Assembly (NCBI GenBank): GCA_026874595.1
Contig: CM049308.1
Location: forward strand, 39,063,027-39,127,026
Direction of reading: 5' to 3'
From: Sipunculus nudus
Lineage: Eukaryota > Annelida > Sipuncula > Golfingiida > Sipunculidae
DNA: 64,000 nucleotides
The first letter of the stretch is position 1, and every line of letters starts with the position of its first letter. The notes below the pieces were generated by a model, which worked only from the letters and a program-made list of their open reading frames with translations, searched no databases and was not told the DNA's origin. The translations under genes were made by a program, and so were the position numbers. Shown in pieces: positions 11,780-24,197 of the stretch.

Positions 11780-12860
11780 TTCATTTAATCTGAGGGGTTC
11801 TAATTAGCCCCATAGCTCAGAAAAAATGGGTAACAGAGACCTTAATTCACGTTTTCAAGGAGACCTTTCACAGAACTCCCTGGATGTCAAGCTCAAAGAT
11901 TCTAGGATCAATGGTTACTATTTGAGCCCAGTTAAAGGACGACCACATCTTAGAAGGTCTCATGAATCAAATTTTTCATCATTCTGGGGGGGGGGAGGGT
12001 ACTTCGGAGCCCCATAGCTTGAAGGATATGGGTAACAGAGACCTTATTCTAGGTTTCCAAGGAGACTTTTCATGGACATAACTGAATGTAAAGTAAGAAG
12101 ATTCCAGGTCCAGCGTTTATGATCTGTGCCCTGATATCAGATGACGGCATCTTTTAAGGTCTCAAAATAGAGAAAACAAATAAATAATAAAAAAATATAA
12201 TAACTATATTGGTGGCGCCGCCAGTCTGCAGAGACTGATGAAAAACTTCATGATCAATAGCCATGCAAAGAATCATGGTGATCAATGCATTAGTTTTTCA
12301 GATACGTGAGCTTTTGTATCAAATTTTTCATTATTCTAGGGGGTACTTCGGAGCCCCATAGCTGAACTAATATGGATAACAGAGACCTAATTCCAAGTTT
12401 CCTAAAAGACCCTTCATGGATCTCTCAGGATGTAAAGTTAGAAGATACCAGGTTCAGTGGTTACGACTTGTGCCCTGTTAACAGATGACAGCATCTTTTG
12501 AGGTCTCAAAAATAGAGAAAAAAAATCGTAAAAAATCGAAAAAGATACAGGTGGCGCCACCAGTCGTCAGAAAACTGATGAAACACTCCATGATCAATAT
12601 TCATGCAAAGATTCATGGTGATCAATGCATTAGTTGTTCAGATATTTGAGCTTTTTATCAAATGTTTATTATTCTTGGGGGTACTTTGGAGCCCTATGGC
12701 CGGAAGAATATGGGTAACAGAGACCTAATTCCAGGTTTCCATTAAGAGTTTTCATGGACCTCTCTGCATGTAAAGTGAGAAGATTCCAGGTCCAGTGGTT
12801 ACTATTTGTGCCCTGGTAACAGATGACGGTATCTTTTAAGGTCTCAAAAATAGATAAAAA
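11780..12860. repeat. Tandem units with 'GCCCCATAGCT' start, about 340 bp
   Basis: GCCCCATAGCT-type starts at about 11,809, 12,010, 12,353 and 12,690, each followed by ATGGGTAACAGAGACC and a shared body. Two units contain GGTGGCGCC(A/G)CC. Frames in this area are not coding. Confidence 0.85.
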
Positions 12861-13192
12861 CATATCGATGATGGAAGGATTGAGATGAAATTTTTGGCTA
12901 AAATGCATCCACAATCTTTCTAAAGTAGTGGGTCCAGTGACCTTGACTTTTGATCTCATGACCCCAGAATGAACAGTTCTTACTTTAGTGGTGGGCAATA
13001 AATATGTCAAGTTTGAAACCAATATTTTAAAACAAACTGGTGTTATCATCTGGAAACTAATATGTGGATAGATGGCCCAAATTACCTTTGTAAATAAGTG
13101 GTACTGTGACCTGACCTTTCACCTCATGACCCCAAAATTGATCAGAATCTTCCCCTAATGCCATGTTAGCAATATCTTGAAGATGATTGTCC

Positions 13193-13282
13193 ACCTGATG
13201 ATCGGGTCTCATCCCGTGAAACTGCCTGTTGTAAATTTACAGTGTTGTTTTTCTTCAGCGTTATATATATATATATATATAT
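13193..13282 (+). repeat. Solo copy of a (TA)n-tailed dispersed repeat
   Basis: CCTGATGATCGGGT, CATCCCGTGAAAC and TTACAGTGTTGTTTTTCTTC followed by (TA)n. The same sequence forms both arms of the palindrome at 45.66-45.83 kb. Confidence 0.85.
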
Positions 13283-13689
13283 TAGTATTATTGCATACAT
13301 CCTAGATAAAATTATAAATTATATTTTAAATTTGCAGACGGAACAAAAAATTAATCATTCCTTGGAGAAATTTTTCGGACACTTAAACAAGAAACATGAT
13401 ATCTTCGTGGGCATGTGCCGGCACTAATAACCAATTTGTTAAAAAAAACGGCTAAACCACAACTGCACGGTAGGGATTTAAGTCTTCAGGGTAAAGATTT
13501 AAGTCTTTGCAATGCTTCTGCTTTAGAAACGGAGTAACTTCGCTTTTAACGTAACAATATTTTTTTAATAGGCATGTCATTACAGCACTTTCATCTAAAA
13601 GGCTGATCAAGACTACTTGTATTGTTCTGGTTTCATTTAATTACTTTGTAGCTCAGCTGACTGTAAGTCAACTGAGGTAAAGGAATGGC

Positions 13690-15000
13690 GCTTTGTCCGT
13701 CGTTCATCCGGTCGTCCGGTCGTCCGGCAGTCCGTTAGCAGGGCACAAATCGTAACTGCTTGTCCTAGAAATTTCTGAGTGAACATCCAATGAGGTCAGT
13801 AAAAAATCATCTTGGAAACCTGAAATTAGGTCACTGCGACCTATATCCTCCGAGCTATGGGGCTTGAAAGTACCTCCAAGAATAATAAAAAATTTGATAA
13901 AAAACCTCCAATATCTTGCCTTGAATATTGACCATGACTAGTTTTGTCAGTTCCCGAAAAGTGGTGGCGAAACCTGTATTTTTGGTTATTTTAATGAATA
14001 TTTTTCTATTTTTTTCTATAAAATGACAACAATAATGTCAGTTTCTCAGCTGTAATTACATCTAGTGTCCCAAAACCTGGTGCTTCTATTGATCACAAGT
14101 GGATGCCAAATAGTTATCACCCTCTCTGTCTGTCTGTTTGTCTTTCTGTCTGTTAATCCATTCATCCACACCAATTTGATTCCAGGTGATAACTCCAGGT
14201 TGTATTGACACATGGATTTCAAACTTGACTTACATATGGCCCACAACTAAAGCAAGTAGCTATACAATGTTGGGGTCAAAGGTCAAGGTCAAGATTATGG
14301 CTGCATTTTAAGCCAAGTATTTCATCTCAAACTTTCCATTTTGAGCATTTAGCTGATTTGCCAGTATGGGGTCGCACGGTCAAAGGTCAAGGTCACAGGG
14401 GCCATTTGTTCACAAAATGGTTTGGTCCAATGGTCAAAAGTTAAGATCAGAGGACTCATTTCTTTAAAAAGTATGCATATGCCACTGAAGCCAAACTTTT
14501 CATTGCAAACCTCCCATCTTCTACATTCTGCTACCCTTTCAATAGGAGAAGATTTTGTTCGATTTTGGGGTCATAGGGTCAAAGGTCAAAGTCACAGGGC
14601 TCATCCATTCCCAAATTAGTTAATGGATGATAATTCTGCTTTTGATAGGCAGATGCTTCAAACTTGATTCAATAATGACCCACAACTTAAGTAAATTCAT
14701 TTTGATTTTCAGGGTCCAGAGATCATAGTTGAAGGTCACAGGAATCCCATCTTTAAAAAGATCGTTGATGCAATGTAAAGGAAACTTTTCATCCCAAACT
14801 TTCCATCTTTCACACAGGGCTTACTTGCCCAAAGTGAGGAAATCTGTAGATTTTGAGGTTACCTGGTAAGAGGTCATGGTCACTTTTTAATAAATTGTTA
14901 CAAAAATCTAAATGCTGCAAGTTCAAGGATAATAAGTTCTAAGATTTTTTGGTCACCAGGTCATTGGTTAAACAAGGTCATAATTTAGGACTGTCATTCT
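13690..15000. repeat. AGGTCA-rich dispersed repeat
   Basis: Starts with TTTGTCCGTCGTTC and TTAGCAGGGCACAAATCGTA, also present at 52.56 kb and in part at 38.28 kb. Downstream, GGTCAAAGGTCAAGGTCA occurs at 14,273-14,291 and 14,376-14,394, and a variant at about 14,575. These are sequence repeats, not genes. Confidence 0.75.
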
Positions 15001-15074
15001 GAAAACATTTTTTTTTTCTTCAAATATTCTTATAGACAAATTCAGCTGAGCGTCGAGACCCATGGGTCACTAGT

Positions 15075-16030
15075 TTTGCTTTGATGTCTGTGTACATTAG
15101 GCGGGAGGTCTACGGGGCTTCAAGGAAACCCATCACCATATCTGGTTTCACGCATGGCTGTTCTCGCCAACCCCAGAGTGTGCTGGACCGCGTGGTTTCC
15201 ACTCTATTGAAACACGTATTTACTAATTATTTTCTGATTGTATCTTTCATCAAATATTATCCATGTTCATTAAATCTATTTAATTAAATGTGGCTTGGTT
15301 TATTATGGTATAAGTAAATCAGCCTTTCATGAGGCAATCCAGAGTACCGTTATAATTGCTGGTGATACTTAATATTTTACCTTTAAAAGCTTGTGTTCAG
15401 TCATAGAATAATCTAACGTAACCAGTCGTAACATGTAAAAAATATTATTTTTAATCTATTTTAAATGCATTTTGATTTGGGCCCTGGAGACGTATTACGA
15501 GAAAATCTACGTCTGTCGGACCTTATATGTTTTAGTTAGGAACTATCCTGATTTACCGAATTTTAGTAACATTTTTTGGTGTATATGGGTAGAGCATTGT
15601 CCATTCTATTAAAATCAATTAGAAAATGTGAAATATTCTCACAGAACACGTATGATAAGGCCGTTTTTATTGGGCCCTGGTTTTCTGACGACCCCAAATT
15701 TAGGTAATTTGACCCTTATTGAAAGTTATAATTAAGCACTTAAAATATTAATTATCATCAAAATTTTTATTTATTTTGGGAGGGGTGGGGCTCGGGGAAG
15801 AGATAAACCCAATCTTCACGATTAACCCAATTTCAGGATCGTTTCTGTTATGTAAGGGTAATTTTTCGAGTGTTTAATTGGTCTGGGTTTCTCCAGTTGG
15901 GCCCGGGTTTCAGTGTGTTTCTCCAAAACTACATCAAGCATTTAAGAAAAACAGCTTGGTCTAGAAAGGCTAAAAATAGCAACCGCCTATCATATACCCC
16001 GGCCATTACATCCTCCTGCTCTACAGAACT
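15075..16030. other. Intergenic, no gene seen
   Basis: AT-rich DNA; a 68-residue frame at 15,081-15,287 lacks any motif. Confidence 0.5.
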
Positions 16031-16038
16031 GACATAAT

Positions 16039-16108
16039 CTCAGGGGCGTGTCAAGGGGGGGGGGGGGGGTTATGGCTCCCTACGGCACCCCCTTGACACG
16101 CCCCTGAG
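16039..16108. repeat. Small foldback (21-bp arms)
   Basis: CTCAGGGGCGTGTCAAGGGG (from 16,039) is the reverse complement of the arm at 16,088-16,108, with a G-run and a short loop between. The CAGGGGCG end is hAT-like, but no 8-bp target duplication is seen. Confidence 0.8.
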
Positions 16109-16531
16109 ACTTCCGACTTTGCGTATAATGTTAAGATTAATTTTATTCGGCGCAGGAAAAATGTTAGCACGACAACGATTTTAAACTCGTGAAAATATCA
16201 GTCAAGTTTCATTTCTTTTCACCTTAAATGCAACAATTTATACATAGGCATATATCCCGGGGACATATATAATGAGTCTATAGTGAGATTATAAAGAAAG
16301 TATATGGAGCTAAGACATCATGCATCCTTAACTAATGATTAATAAGTTGATTATAATAATAACTGACTATTTCCACTCATACTCAATTGTTGTTCTTTAT
16401 TTTTTTTTACTCTGACACGTTTTCTAGATATGAGTAGAAACGCACAATTAAATGTACAACAACATTGAATTTTAAAGCTGAGTCTTGACATAATTTAACT
16501 TTTCTTAGATTTCTATCTCAACTGTCTCATA

Positions 16532-16973
16532 CAGTGGCGTCAATTTATCTTCAAGGTTGGGGGGGGGGGGTGATTTGCAGGGTAGGGAGATGACTAGCAA
16601 GGGTGGGGGGATGACAGGCGTAGAAGGGTAATCAAAATGGAAAAAAACAGACATGTTTATATATATATATTCATATATATAATATATTTACTTTTTATTT
16701 TCTGTGTGATACATATCAAATACATGTATATAATCATTAAGTGTAAGGTTTAAAAAATAAGGTATATTTTAATTCTCAACCATTTAGATATAAATATTTC
16801 ACAGTAAACTCATAATTGGAACCAAAGTCTATGTTTCTATTTATTAATATATTTAATTTGAAATATATAAATATTTTTCTCTGAATAGTGAGGGGGATGA
16901 TTTCATTGACCATTCCCCTTACCAAAAATTGAGGGGGATATATACCCCCCCCCCCCTATATTGACGCCCCTGG
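16532..16973. mobile_element. Nonautonomous hAT-type MITE
   Basis: Terminal CAGTGGCGTCAAT (16,532) and ATTGACGCCCCTG (ending 16,973) are inverted repeats (one mismatch), and a perfect 8-bp target duplication GTCTCATA flanks it (16,524-16,531 and 16,974-16,981). An 8-bp duplication with CAG..CTG ends is characteristic of hAT transposons. No coding capacity; the interior is AT-rich with subterminal G and C runs. Confidence 0.9.
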
Positions 16974-17129
16974 TCTCATATAAACTAACACTGTTAAACT
17001 AACACATACACACATTCTTATCATGAGACATCATGAAGCCCCCTCCCCCCCCCCCCCACACACACACAAAACACACATACTTCGGGAAATCCTGTTCTAG
17101 TATCTGTCTCTAACAAGACCCCATGCATA

Positions 17130-17400
17130 AATATAAAATGTAAATATGTTTATGTGTCCAAAAATGGTATTCCTGGTATATAAATGGTACCTGACTGACC
17201 CTATTGTGAGGTACAACATATATGCCCAAGTGTCCCAGAATGCGGTACATGGGTTTCAGGTAAAGTCTTGTATAAACATAATAATATGTTCATGTATCCA
17301 AGAATGTGGTATCTAGTTTTCTGGCCAGCCGCTACCTTAACGTGCTAATATATATGATCATGTGTCCAAGAATAAGTTGTCTTTGTAACTAGTGCATAAA
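17130..17400. repeat. Degenerate tandem repeat, about 55-65 bp
   Basis: ATATATG then (T/C)ATGTGTCC(A/C)A(A/G)AAT and a GGTA block recur four times. Origin unknown. Confidence 0.55.
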
Positions 17401-20400
17401 AGTAATGGCGTCTTCAGGCTGCATGCCTGGATGCATTTTATTAGTATTTACCCATTGAGACGTATCCCGATTGGACGTATTATGGTTCACGTATTTGATG
17501 GTAAAATGATTACTTCCCCATTGTTTTGAAAAAGTACACTTACTAATATCTGCGAATTATTTTTTTTATATATTTCAAAGTATATTTTAAGGACTTTTTA
17601 GAACTTTATGCTTTGTTATTCAGGGTTAAATACAGCTTAAAATTTACACTTTACAGCATACACTTAACAGTAGTAGGCCAAGTCTTCATTCAGGGTCAAC
17701 AAAAACCTCTTAACTGAAGGACTTAATGTCAAATAAAGTTATTAAATGCTCTGCAGATATTGTCATTGATTATATGTACATTATTTAATTGTCAATGAAC
17801 CATTAATGAAAATGTGAAAATTCATATATAATTATTACAGAAATATGACATAATGATATTGAAACTCGTACAGGCGCGGATCCGGTTTATGCATGACACC
17901 CGTTTACTCCTCCCTTAAAAAAAATCCTGGATCGGCGCCTGTCATACCAGAGCCAGTTACATGGTGTATAGCCGTGGTAGAAAAGATCGACAATTTTAAC
18001 TCATTTACTCAGAGGTGGTTTTTATTAGATGACTGGAAAAAAAATTGATTTGTACAATTCCAAAATTACAGCATCACATGGTCCAATGGAAACTGTCAAA
18101 CTAGGGGTCAATTTCATGTAAATGAATGCACTGCTTAATAATCATAGTAGTCATGAGCCCATCAATCTTTTTTTTTTAATTTCCAGGTAATGGCCAATGA
18201 ACTTATATCCTTTTCACCGTTCAAATAATATCGACCCGAAGTTAGGTATGCAGCGGGTACAAGTTAAGATGCCGAGAAAGATCCCTTATATTTTCAAATG
18301 TTTAAAAAATATTTATACAAGAGAGTGTTCCTGATAATTGACGAGCCCTTGCCTTTGGAAAAGTGTGTTTAGCTTTGTAAGATCGGTGGAGGCAACTGCA
18401 TTAACATGCTGTAGTAGTTTTCTTAATTATACGTATTTTACTCAATTTGTACGACACTGTTTCAGTGTATTCAGCCGTGGGTGTATGGATCACCCTGAAA
18501 TGGATCAGTTGTTTTTTTTTTCTTATTATATAGGATCGTGTAATGGAGGTGTTTTTATTTCTCATGCATTTTATGCATTTTAATATGTATTTTTCGGGCC
18601 CTTTTCCTGCCACCGTCAGTCTACTGATAATATTACAAAAAAAGCTGAATCTTTCAGCTCTAACAATAGCAGTTTCCATGCTTAGATTTTTAGTTCGCCA
18701 TGCTTTATTAAAGTTGAGGAATGGGTGGAAGTTATACTTGTCTTAAGAACGAGTTCAATGATCAAGTGATGGCTTTAGGTCACAAAACAAAGCTTTGTTG
18801 TAACTATACATGTCCAATTCTAGGTGGTAGTCCATTCAAGGAAGATGGCAAGGCCGTATGGCCAGTAATATCAGGTTAGCTTTAAGAGGAGACTAAGACG
18901 GCATGAATTTTTTGTTTTTTTTTTTTTTTGCGAGACCAAAGTCTCAATAAGCTGCAATTGGATGGCCGGTAATTAAGGAAGAACAGATAAAACTTTCGAC
19001 AAGAAAGTGCGGAAGGTCGGTGAGTTGCGTCTTGGTTCGAGGCAGATCCGTGAATCGCTTCCTGATTCGAGGCAAGGATACGTATAACAGCTCGTGCTAA
19101 TTTAGAAGAACCAGCATGCTTTGACGTAAAAAGAAGATGAGAAAGCAGGGCTTGAAAGAACGATTAGTAAGACAAGGCCACCGTCACCAACAGGGCGGTT
19201 CAGTGTAGTTGGCAAGTATATTGCCTGATTATCATCATATATTAAATTAAAATTTTTGACGTTAGGTATTGGACCTTTACATCCCGCTATCTGACGTTTA
19301 TTAACTAAAGCTGATCCCCCGAACCTTTGATAAAAAAGGAAAGTAAACACGATCGAACGGTACACAGACTTGGCATTTTTTATCCATCAGTATATAACAT
19401 GCAGGGGCCAGCGAAATTATTCGAACCCAATCAACAAACACATCTGGCTTCAAGTCAGAGTTTTGCAAATGGCATTTTGCAACAAGGGATCTTACATCTT
19501 CCGCACATATACAATCAACCACCTTCAGAGTAAGCCGGAATTCACATAACTTTACAGATAGAACGGAGAATAGCTTTATGCCCACAAGTATATAATCTTT
19601 TTCTTTATAAATCAAATGCATATGAGTTTGAGTAGGAGATTGTGATTGAACACGAAAAATGTAACTGAAATGTGTGACAGAACTGTCTGTGGAACGATAT
19701 TCTTCTAACTTGTTGAGCAGATTCACCGTTTGGCTTCCTGCTGCAGCTTGAAAGCAGCTCCGTTAAACGGTGCGATGCCTGCAGAATTTTGCCTCCGCCA
19801 GGAGGGTATGCGATCATCTCCTTTCGTGTGTGTTTGCGTCGGTCTTGTTCACAATATAAATTACGCAGTCTTGAACCTCATGACATTTACAGGGTATTTT
19901 GAGAATGGGCCATTGAAGAATCTATCCGATTTCGATATGGATCCGGCTAAAAATCCGGATTCAGGAATATCATCAAGGAATATTCAGAAATGTACAGCCA
20001 TTTATGTAAGAACTAACCTGGGAATATTGGCATAAAATGAATTGAACACGGTTTTAGGAGCATTCCACAATAGGGGCCCCACACAGTACGGAGGCTTGTA
20101 TTCCTCAGAATGCAGCTTTCTAGTTTAAGTTGTTAGTGTTAACTAATCTTGATAACTGGTCAATGTTTTAATGGTAGTGTTGGAGTTATAGAAGGTTTAA
20201 TTCACTTGTTCCCTCTATACAAGTACCTAGGTCTGTAATTTCTTGATGTAAGATTTCAGCTCAGCTTTGACTGAACGTATACGCAACTACAGCGATCACC
20301 TTTTGACCGTCGTCTGCCTGTCCGTCCAGCAAACAATATTTAAATTCAAACTTTATTCATTTTACACGGATTGTACAATTAACTTATTAAGGCACTCCCC

Positions 20401-20640
20401 TTGGATCAGGTGTCTGGAGTGCCCTAAGTTGTAGTGTCTGGAGTGGAGGAAACCGGAGAACCCGGAGACCACCGTCCTCATAACAGCCCACTCATAGCAT
20501 ATATAGTTACTCTCACATCCACGTCTTCCTTCAGTACTCATGTAAAATTTCAGCAAAATTATAAAGGATGCTTAATAGCAACCTTATTTACATCCAACAA
20601 ACAGTACGGATCACGAAGATGCGCCAAATATAAAGACACA
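17401..20640. other. Intergenic downstream of the Kunitz/antistasin gene
   Basis: No supported gene. It includes a dispersed repeat at 19,785-20,030 (GCCTCCGCCAGGAGGGTATG, then GGGCCATTGA, ATTCAGGAA) that is also present at 34.92-35.13 kb, and at 20,440-20,480 a 'GGAGAACCCGGAGA' low-complexity repeat. The 141-residue frame at 19,301-19,726 has no recognisable domain. Confidence 0.5.
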
Positions 20641-20644
20641 CACA

Positions 20645-21054
20645 TTTTGAATTGTATATTCATTTATTTATTACAAATTCAGTTACACCAATGACTTTCC
20701 TATGACTTGATCATCGACTAGAACCCAAAACCTCCCCTTCACAAGTCAATTCTGCGTAAACGCAAACAAAATCTTGGCAAACCTCATGAATTGTTATGTA
20801 TACATGAAAATTGTACACATGTATTAATAGTATGTTAGATAAGCGTAAGTTGATGTCTTGTACATTAAAAGTTCCTGCGAATGACCACGTTCAGTCTTTC
20901 AAGCAAGTTCTTTATCTTCTGTAACCCGACATCAAGGCAGAGTAATGAAATGTGGTATATATGACGTCACCGTCAACTGTCGCATCATAGAAATCCGCGC
21001 ATCTTCATCAGGTGGACGTGGTTTTGCTCTTTTTCGTTCCTGTTGACATTGATG
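20645..21054 (-). other. 3' UTR with tandem polyadenylation signals
   Basis: About 400 nt after the stop, two overlapping AATAAA hexamers lie on the minus strand (20,672-20,667 and 20,668-20,663). Cleavage is expected about 15-25 nt beyond, near 20,645. No other reading frame of note overlaps. Confidence 0.6.
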
Positions 21055-21059
21055 TTACT
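21055..21059 (-). CDS. Exon 15, coding part: one codon remnant and stop
   Basis: Acceptor TTTTTTTCCAG at 21,060-21,061. The C carried over from exon 14 plus AG makes Gln, then TAA (21,057-21,055). A second AG two bases later would instead add about 16 residues ending at TGA; the first AG is preferred by position. The protein ends directly after K7. Confidence 0.7.
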
Positions 21060-22802
21060 CTGGAAAAAAATATAAAATGAAAGTAAGGTAATAAAGGAGA
21101 TTGAAACTACATAAACTCTTGTGATTTTTAATGTGACAGGCATATATATCAAGATGCTATAGACATGACTTACGCGTATGATGTGGTTTAATGACGTTGA
21201 AAAGATATGATGAAATACAAATGTAAAGTAGATTATTCCGGTCTTGATTCAAAGTATGGTACTTTAATCAACCGGTACTGAGACATTAAGAAAGACATTT
21301 TCTCATTAATGTAATATATATACCCAAGGAGGTCAGTTATGCAAGAAATGTCAAACCCAAAAGTGAAACTGAACATAACATTCAACTAGCCGTTTTTTAC
21401 TACGTCTATACGACAGACTGCTGCACCATGTATATATTTGTAGGCGTATGTGAGAAATATGGTTAATGTTTATATATAGTTATCGGGGGTCATATATACC
21501 TGGAAGGTTTGTTTTATCAGGTGTGTGTACCTAATGACAAGTGACTCAGGTGACTATAATTTCGGATATATTGGGTTAATAGTGGAAATTCCGCGAATAT
21601 AATACTTCGCACGTACATTTAGGTAACTGAGGTCTATTGTTGATATTACTCATAAAAAGGCATTCATCAGAACGAATGTCGTCAGGTGTTTCACACGGAA
21701 GAGGGCTCTATCAGTTAAAGCCAACAAGTTTTTTTGTTTCTCATGCTAGAGCTATCTGAAATGTATAGATAGACTAGAGGTTCCATACTAAAGTTTATGA
21801 GATTCGGGACAACGAATATTATTTGTCGTAACGTCTACGTGTAGCACTGATGGTCCTCAATAGATCTGTGACAGTAGCAGCATTTGAAAGCATCATGTTG
21901 TTGCCATGGCCACTTTTGGAATGGATTAGCTAGGTATAACCTTCCAGTTGTTAAACTGTCTTGGCCAATGGATCATTTGAAATTACCCACCAGTTATTGT
22001 CATGGTCAGTTTTGGAATGTATCAGATATGAATCCTCTACCAGCTGTTGTCGTGAAAGAACTGGCTGTCATGAAACTAAGACTATATGCCAACTTTGATA
22101 GAGATTTAATCTTTTGAGTATTTAGAGTATTAATATTTTGTGTGTTGTACTCACGTGATACTTTTGTCTATGCCACAATGGAACTGAGACAATGCAGAGC
22201 TGTACTTAGGTACATGCAGACTGCAAAGTTATTTTATCGTTTGATATATTGGTTAAATTTAAACCTGCAGATTTTTTTAACTTTGTGTGTTTTGTCTTGA
22301 ATTTTAGTGCTGGGGAACATTTTTATTCCAAAATTATAAACTGCTAAACACAGTCACACCACCCTACAAAATGTACAGGTAAACACACGTTAGGTATAGG
22401 CGGAACGTTTTATGTTTGCCCTTCATCTAAACATCATTACTTCGGGCAAACAGCATATAACAAATCACAGAATTTTCACGGATATGAATTTCTCTATCTT
22501 GTAAGGCATATATACTGGATGACAGTTTCAACTTGTTTCTTATAAGTCTCTGGTGCAGATGTGCGCTCTTTGAGTGTTTCTGGGTTAAAATATAACCCCT
22601 AGGCCCTATTCCTAAATATTAAATAAATGGATTACTAAACGACTTGTGAAGAGGACACGACATAAAGTTGTTAGTATGTGACTTATGAGTTGTTATAATT
22701 GTTCCTTCTCTTGCCATGTACAGAGAATACCAGAATGGTTGTAAAGACGTTGTGAACAGTAAGACTGTATATCAGACAATATAAATAATGAACATAACTT
22801 AC
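21060..22802 (-). other. Intron 14
   Basis: A GT-AG intron. At 21,885-22,050 two related stretches of roughly 90 bp contain (G/A)TTGTCATGG and TTTTGGAATG. Nothing else notable. Confidence 0.7.
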
Positions 22803-22985
22803 GGATCCCAGCGCAGAAAGACAAACAAGCAGATGCTAAAGCAAAATTGTTGTCATTGCCACCGCAGCCGCTGAATGCGAACCCTACACAGGTACCTGTA
22901 GTAGGATCGTAACGATATCGGGTGAACGCTATGCTGTTGTCACAAGTTCCTCTGTCTGCCGGTTGGCGGCACACTGTTGATGGCA
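22803..22985 (-). CDS. Exon 14: C-terminal Kunitz domain K7 (P1 Asp)
   Basis: Phase 1-1 exon with acceptor TCTTGTAG and donor GTAAGT. The most canonical Kunitz of the gene: TVCRQPADRGTCD, TRYRYDPTTGTC, FAFSGCGGNDNNF and ACLSFC. P1 is Asp. Ends with AGI before the splice. Confidence 0.93.
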
Positions 22986-23678
22986 CTACAAGACAGAGAT
23001 ATAAAAATGGTGAATATGTGAATATAAAAATATAGTGTGACATAATGTTTTGGATAACTGCATGATTACTTGAAGTTTATACAACCACAGGCTAGAATCG
23101 GATTGATCTCGCAGCGTTTATGTCATTTTTTTGTGACAAAAGGCTATTTTAAATCATTTGTATGGTTTGCTGGTCTCGAAGTGTCTCAAAAATGTTATGA
23201 TTCACTCGCCATAGCCGCCGTGACTGTCAATCTAGAAACTTTATGACATGGTCTAAACGTACGTTTAAACTTTCAAGGATACAATCTAAAACACATTTCA
23301 TTGGGCTATAACCAATACATATTACCTGCACGAGTGTACATTAATGAACCGTAATGTAAACATGAGTGATATTTTATGATTTTTAAGAGTACTTTCATGC
23401 TATAATATTCTAATCAGGTATCTAGAATTTGTATGGTTTCTCCTCAATATAACAGGCATCCCCCACCCCCCATCCCCCTTCTGCGACACCGCCTTGACTT
23501 TACCCCTGCGAATCTTCAAGGACATTTAAGCTTCATAACTGTTCATCATCTGAAAAATCACTTTTTTCGACTGCAAACACAAAGTCATTCAAGATGTTTT
23601 TTTTTGTAGTTTATTTGTCCCTCCTGCTCAGCTTTAGACTGAGGATAGCTGCTTATATATCACTTATTTACTTTATAC
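22986..23678 (-). other. Intron 13
   Basis: A GT-AG intron between K7 and S3; a C-rich patch at 23,460-23,505, otherwise plain. Confidence 0.75.
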
Positions 23679-23775
23679 CTGCACATATTGCCGTTGCTGG
23701 GCATGAACGTCTGCGGCAGAAATTTTCATTCTTCGGCTTGCACTTAGTCCCCGTTGGGCATGAAGGAGGGTTCAG
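23679..23775 (-). CDS. Exon 13: short Cys-rich module S3
   Basis: Phase 0 in (acceptor ATTTTGCAG) and phase 1 out (donor GTATAA, weak). Thirty-two residues: NPPSCPTGTKC, NENFC, RRRSC and ATAIC. With the last cysteine of exon 12 the spacing is 6-5-7-4-5, matching S1 and S2. Confidence 0.82.
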
Positions 23776-24197
23776 CTGCAAAATAGTGGCTTCAGCTCTA
23801 ATACATATTTAAAAAATATACCATGTTGCGTATTGTATAAAACAATTAGCATTCTGAAATGTAGGTCGAAATTTAATTTCAGTATGAACACGTGCTAGTA
23901 AGCTACCACAAATAGAGTGTAGATGAATACAACAGTTACAATATTCGGATTCTTCGTATAAATTCCCATGTTTATATATGCGTTGTCAGTCTAATACATG
24001 GTTCATTAAAAAATCCGTGTATAAATGATTTTAAGTATGGTCTAGGATATTTTGTTCTCGTTTTATTCTTTATTGTTTCTGTAAATTCTTAAGTGACTAA
24101 ACAGTCAAGCCAGACAACTGGTGTATTATAAAGTTATACAAAGTGACAATAGAGATTTCCGTTAAATGAACATCAGAAGATAGAGAAAACAAATTAC
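23776..24197 (-). other. Intron 12
   Basis: A short intron separating the seven-repeat exon from S3; no distinct structure. Confidence 0.75.

Larger units (their letters stand above)
11414..15073. mobile_element. Composite repeat bounded by terminal inverted repeats
   Basis: AGTGACCCGTGGGTCATGAC with downstream CACTCAGCTGA at 11,416 is mirrored at the right end (…TTCAGCTGAGCGTCGAGACC, CATGGGTCACT, ending 15,071). Inside lie about four related 200-340-bp units and a GGTCAAAGGTCA-rich segment. No transposase frame seen. Could be one nonautonomous element or nested copies of one family; an internal CTCAGCTGAC near 13,652 hints at nesting. Confidence 0.55.

Noticed and set aside
13690-15000. Regulatory enhancer made of AGGTCA sites
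   Set aside because: The sites lie inside a dispersed repeat and far from the gene; kept only as a finding to test.
19301-19726. 141-residue minus-strand frame
   Set aside because: No domain, no signal peptide, no splice context; length can arise by chance in this amount of sequence.
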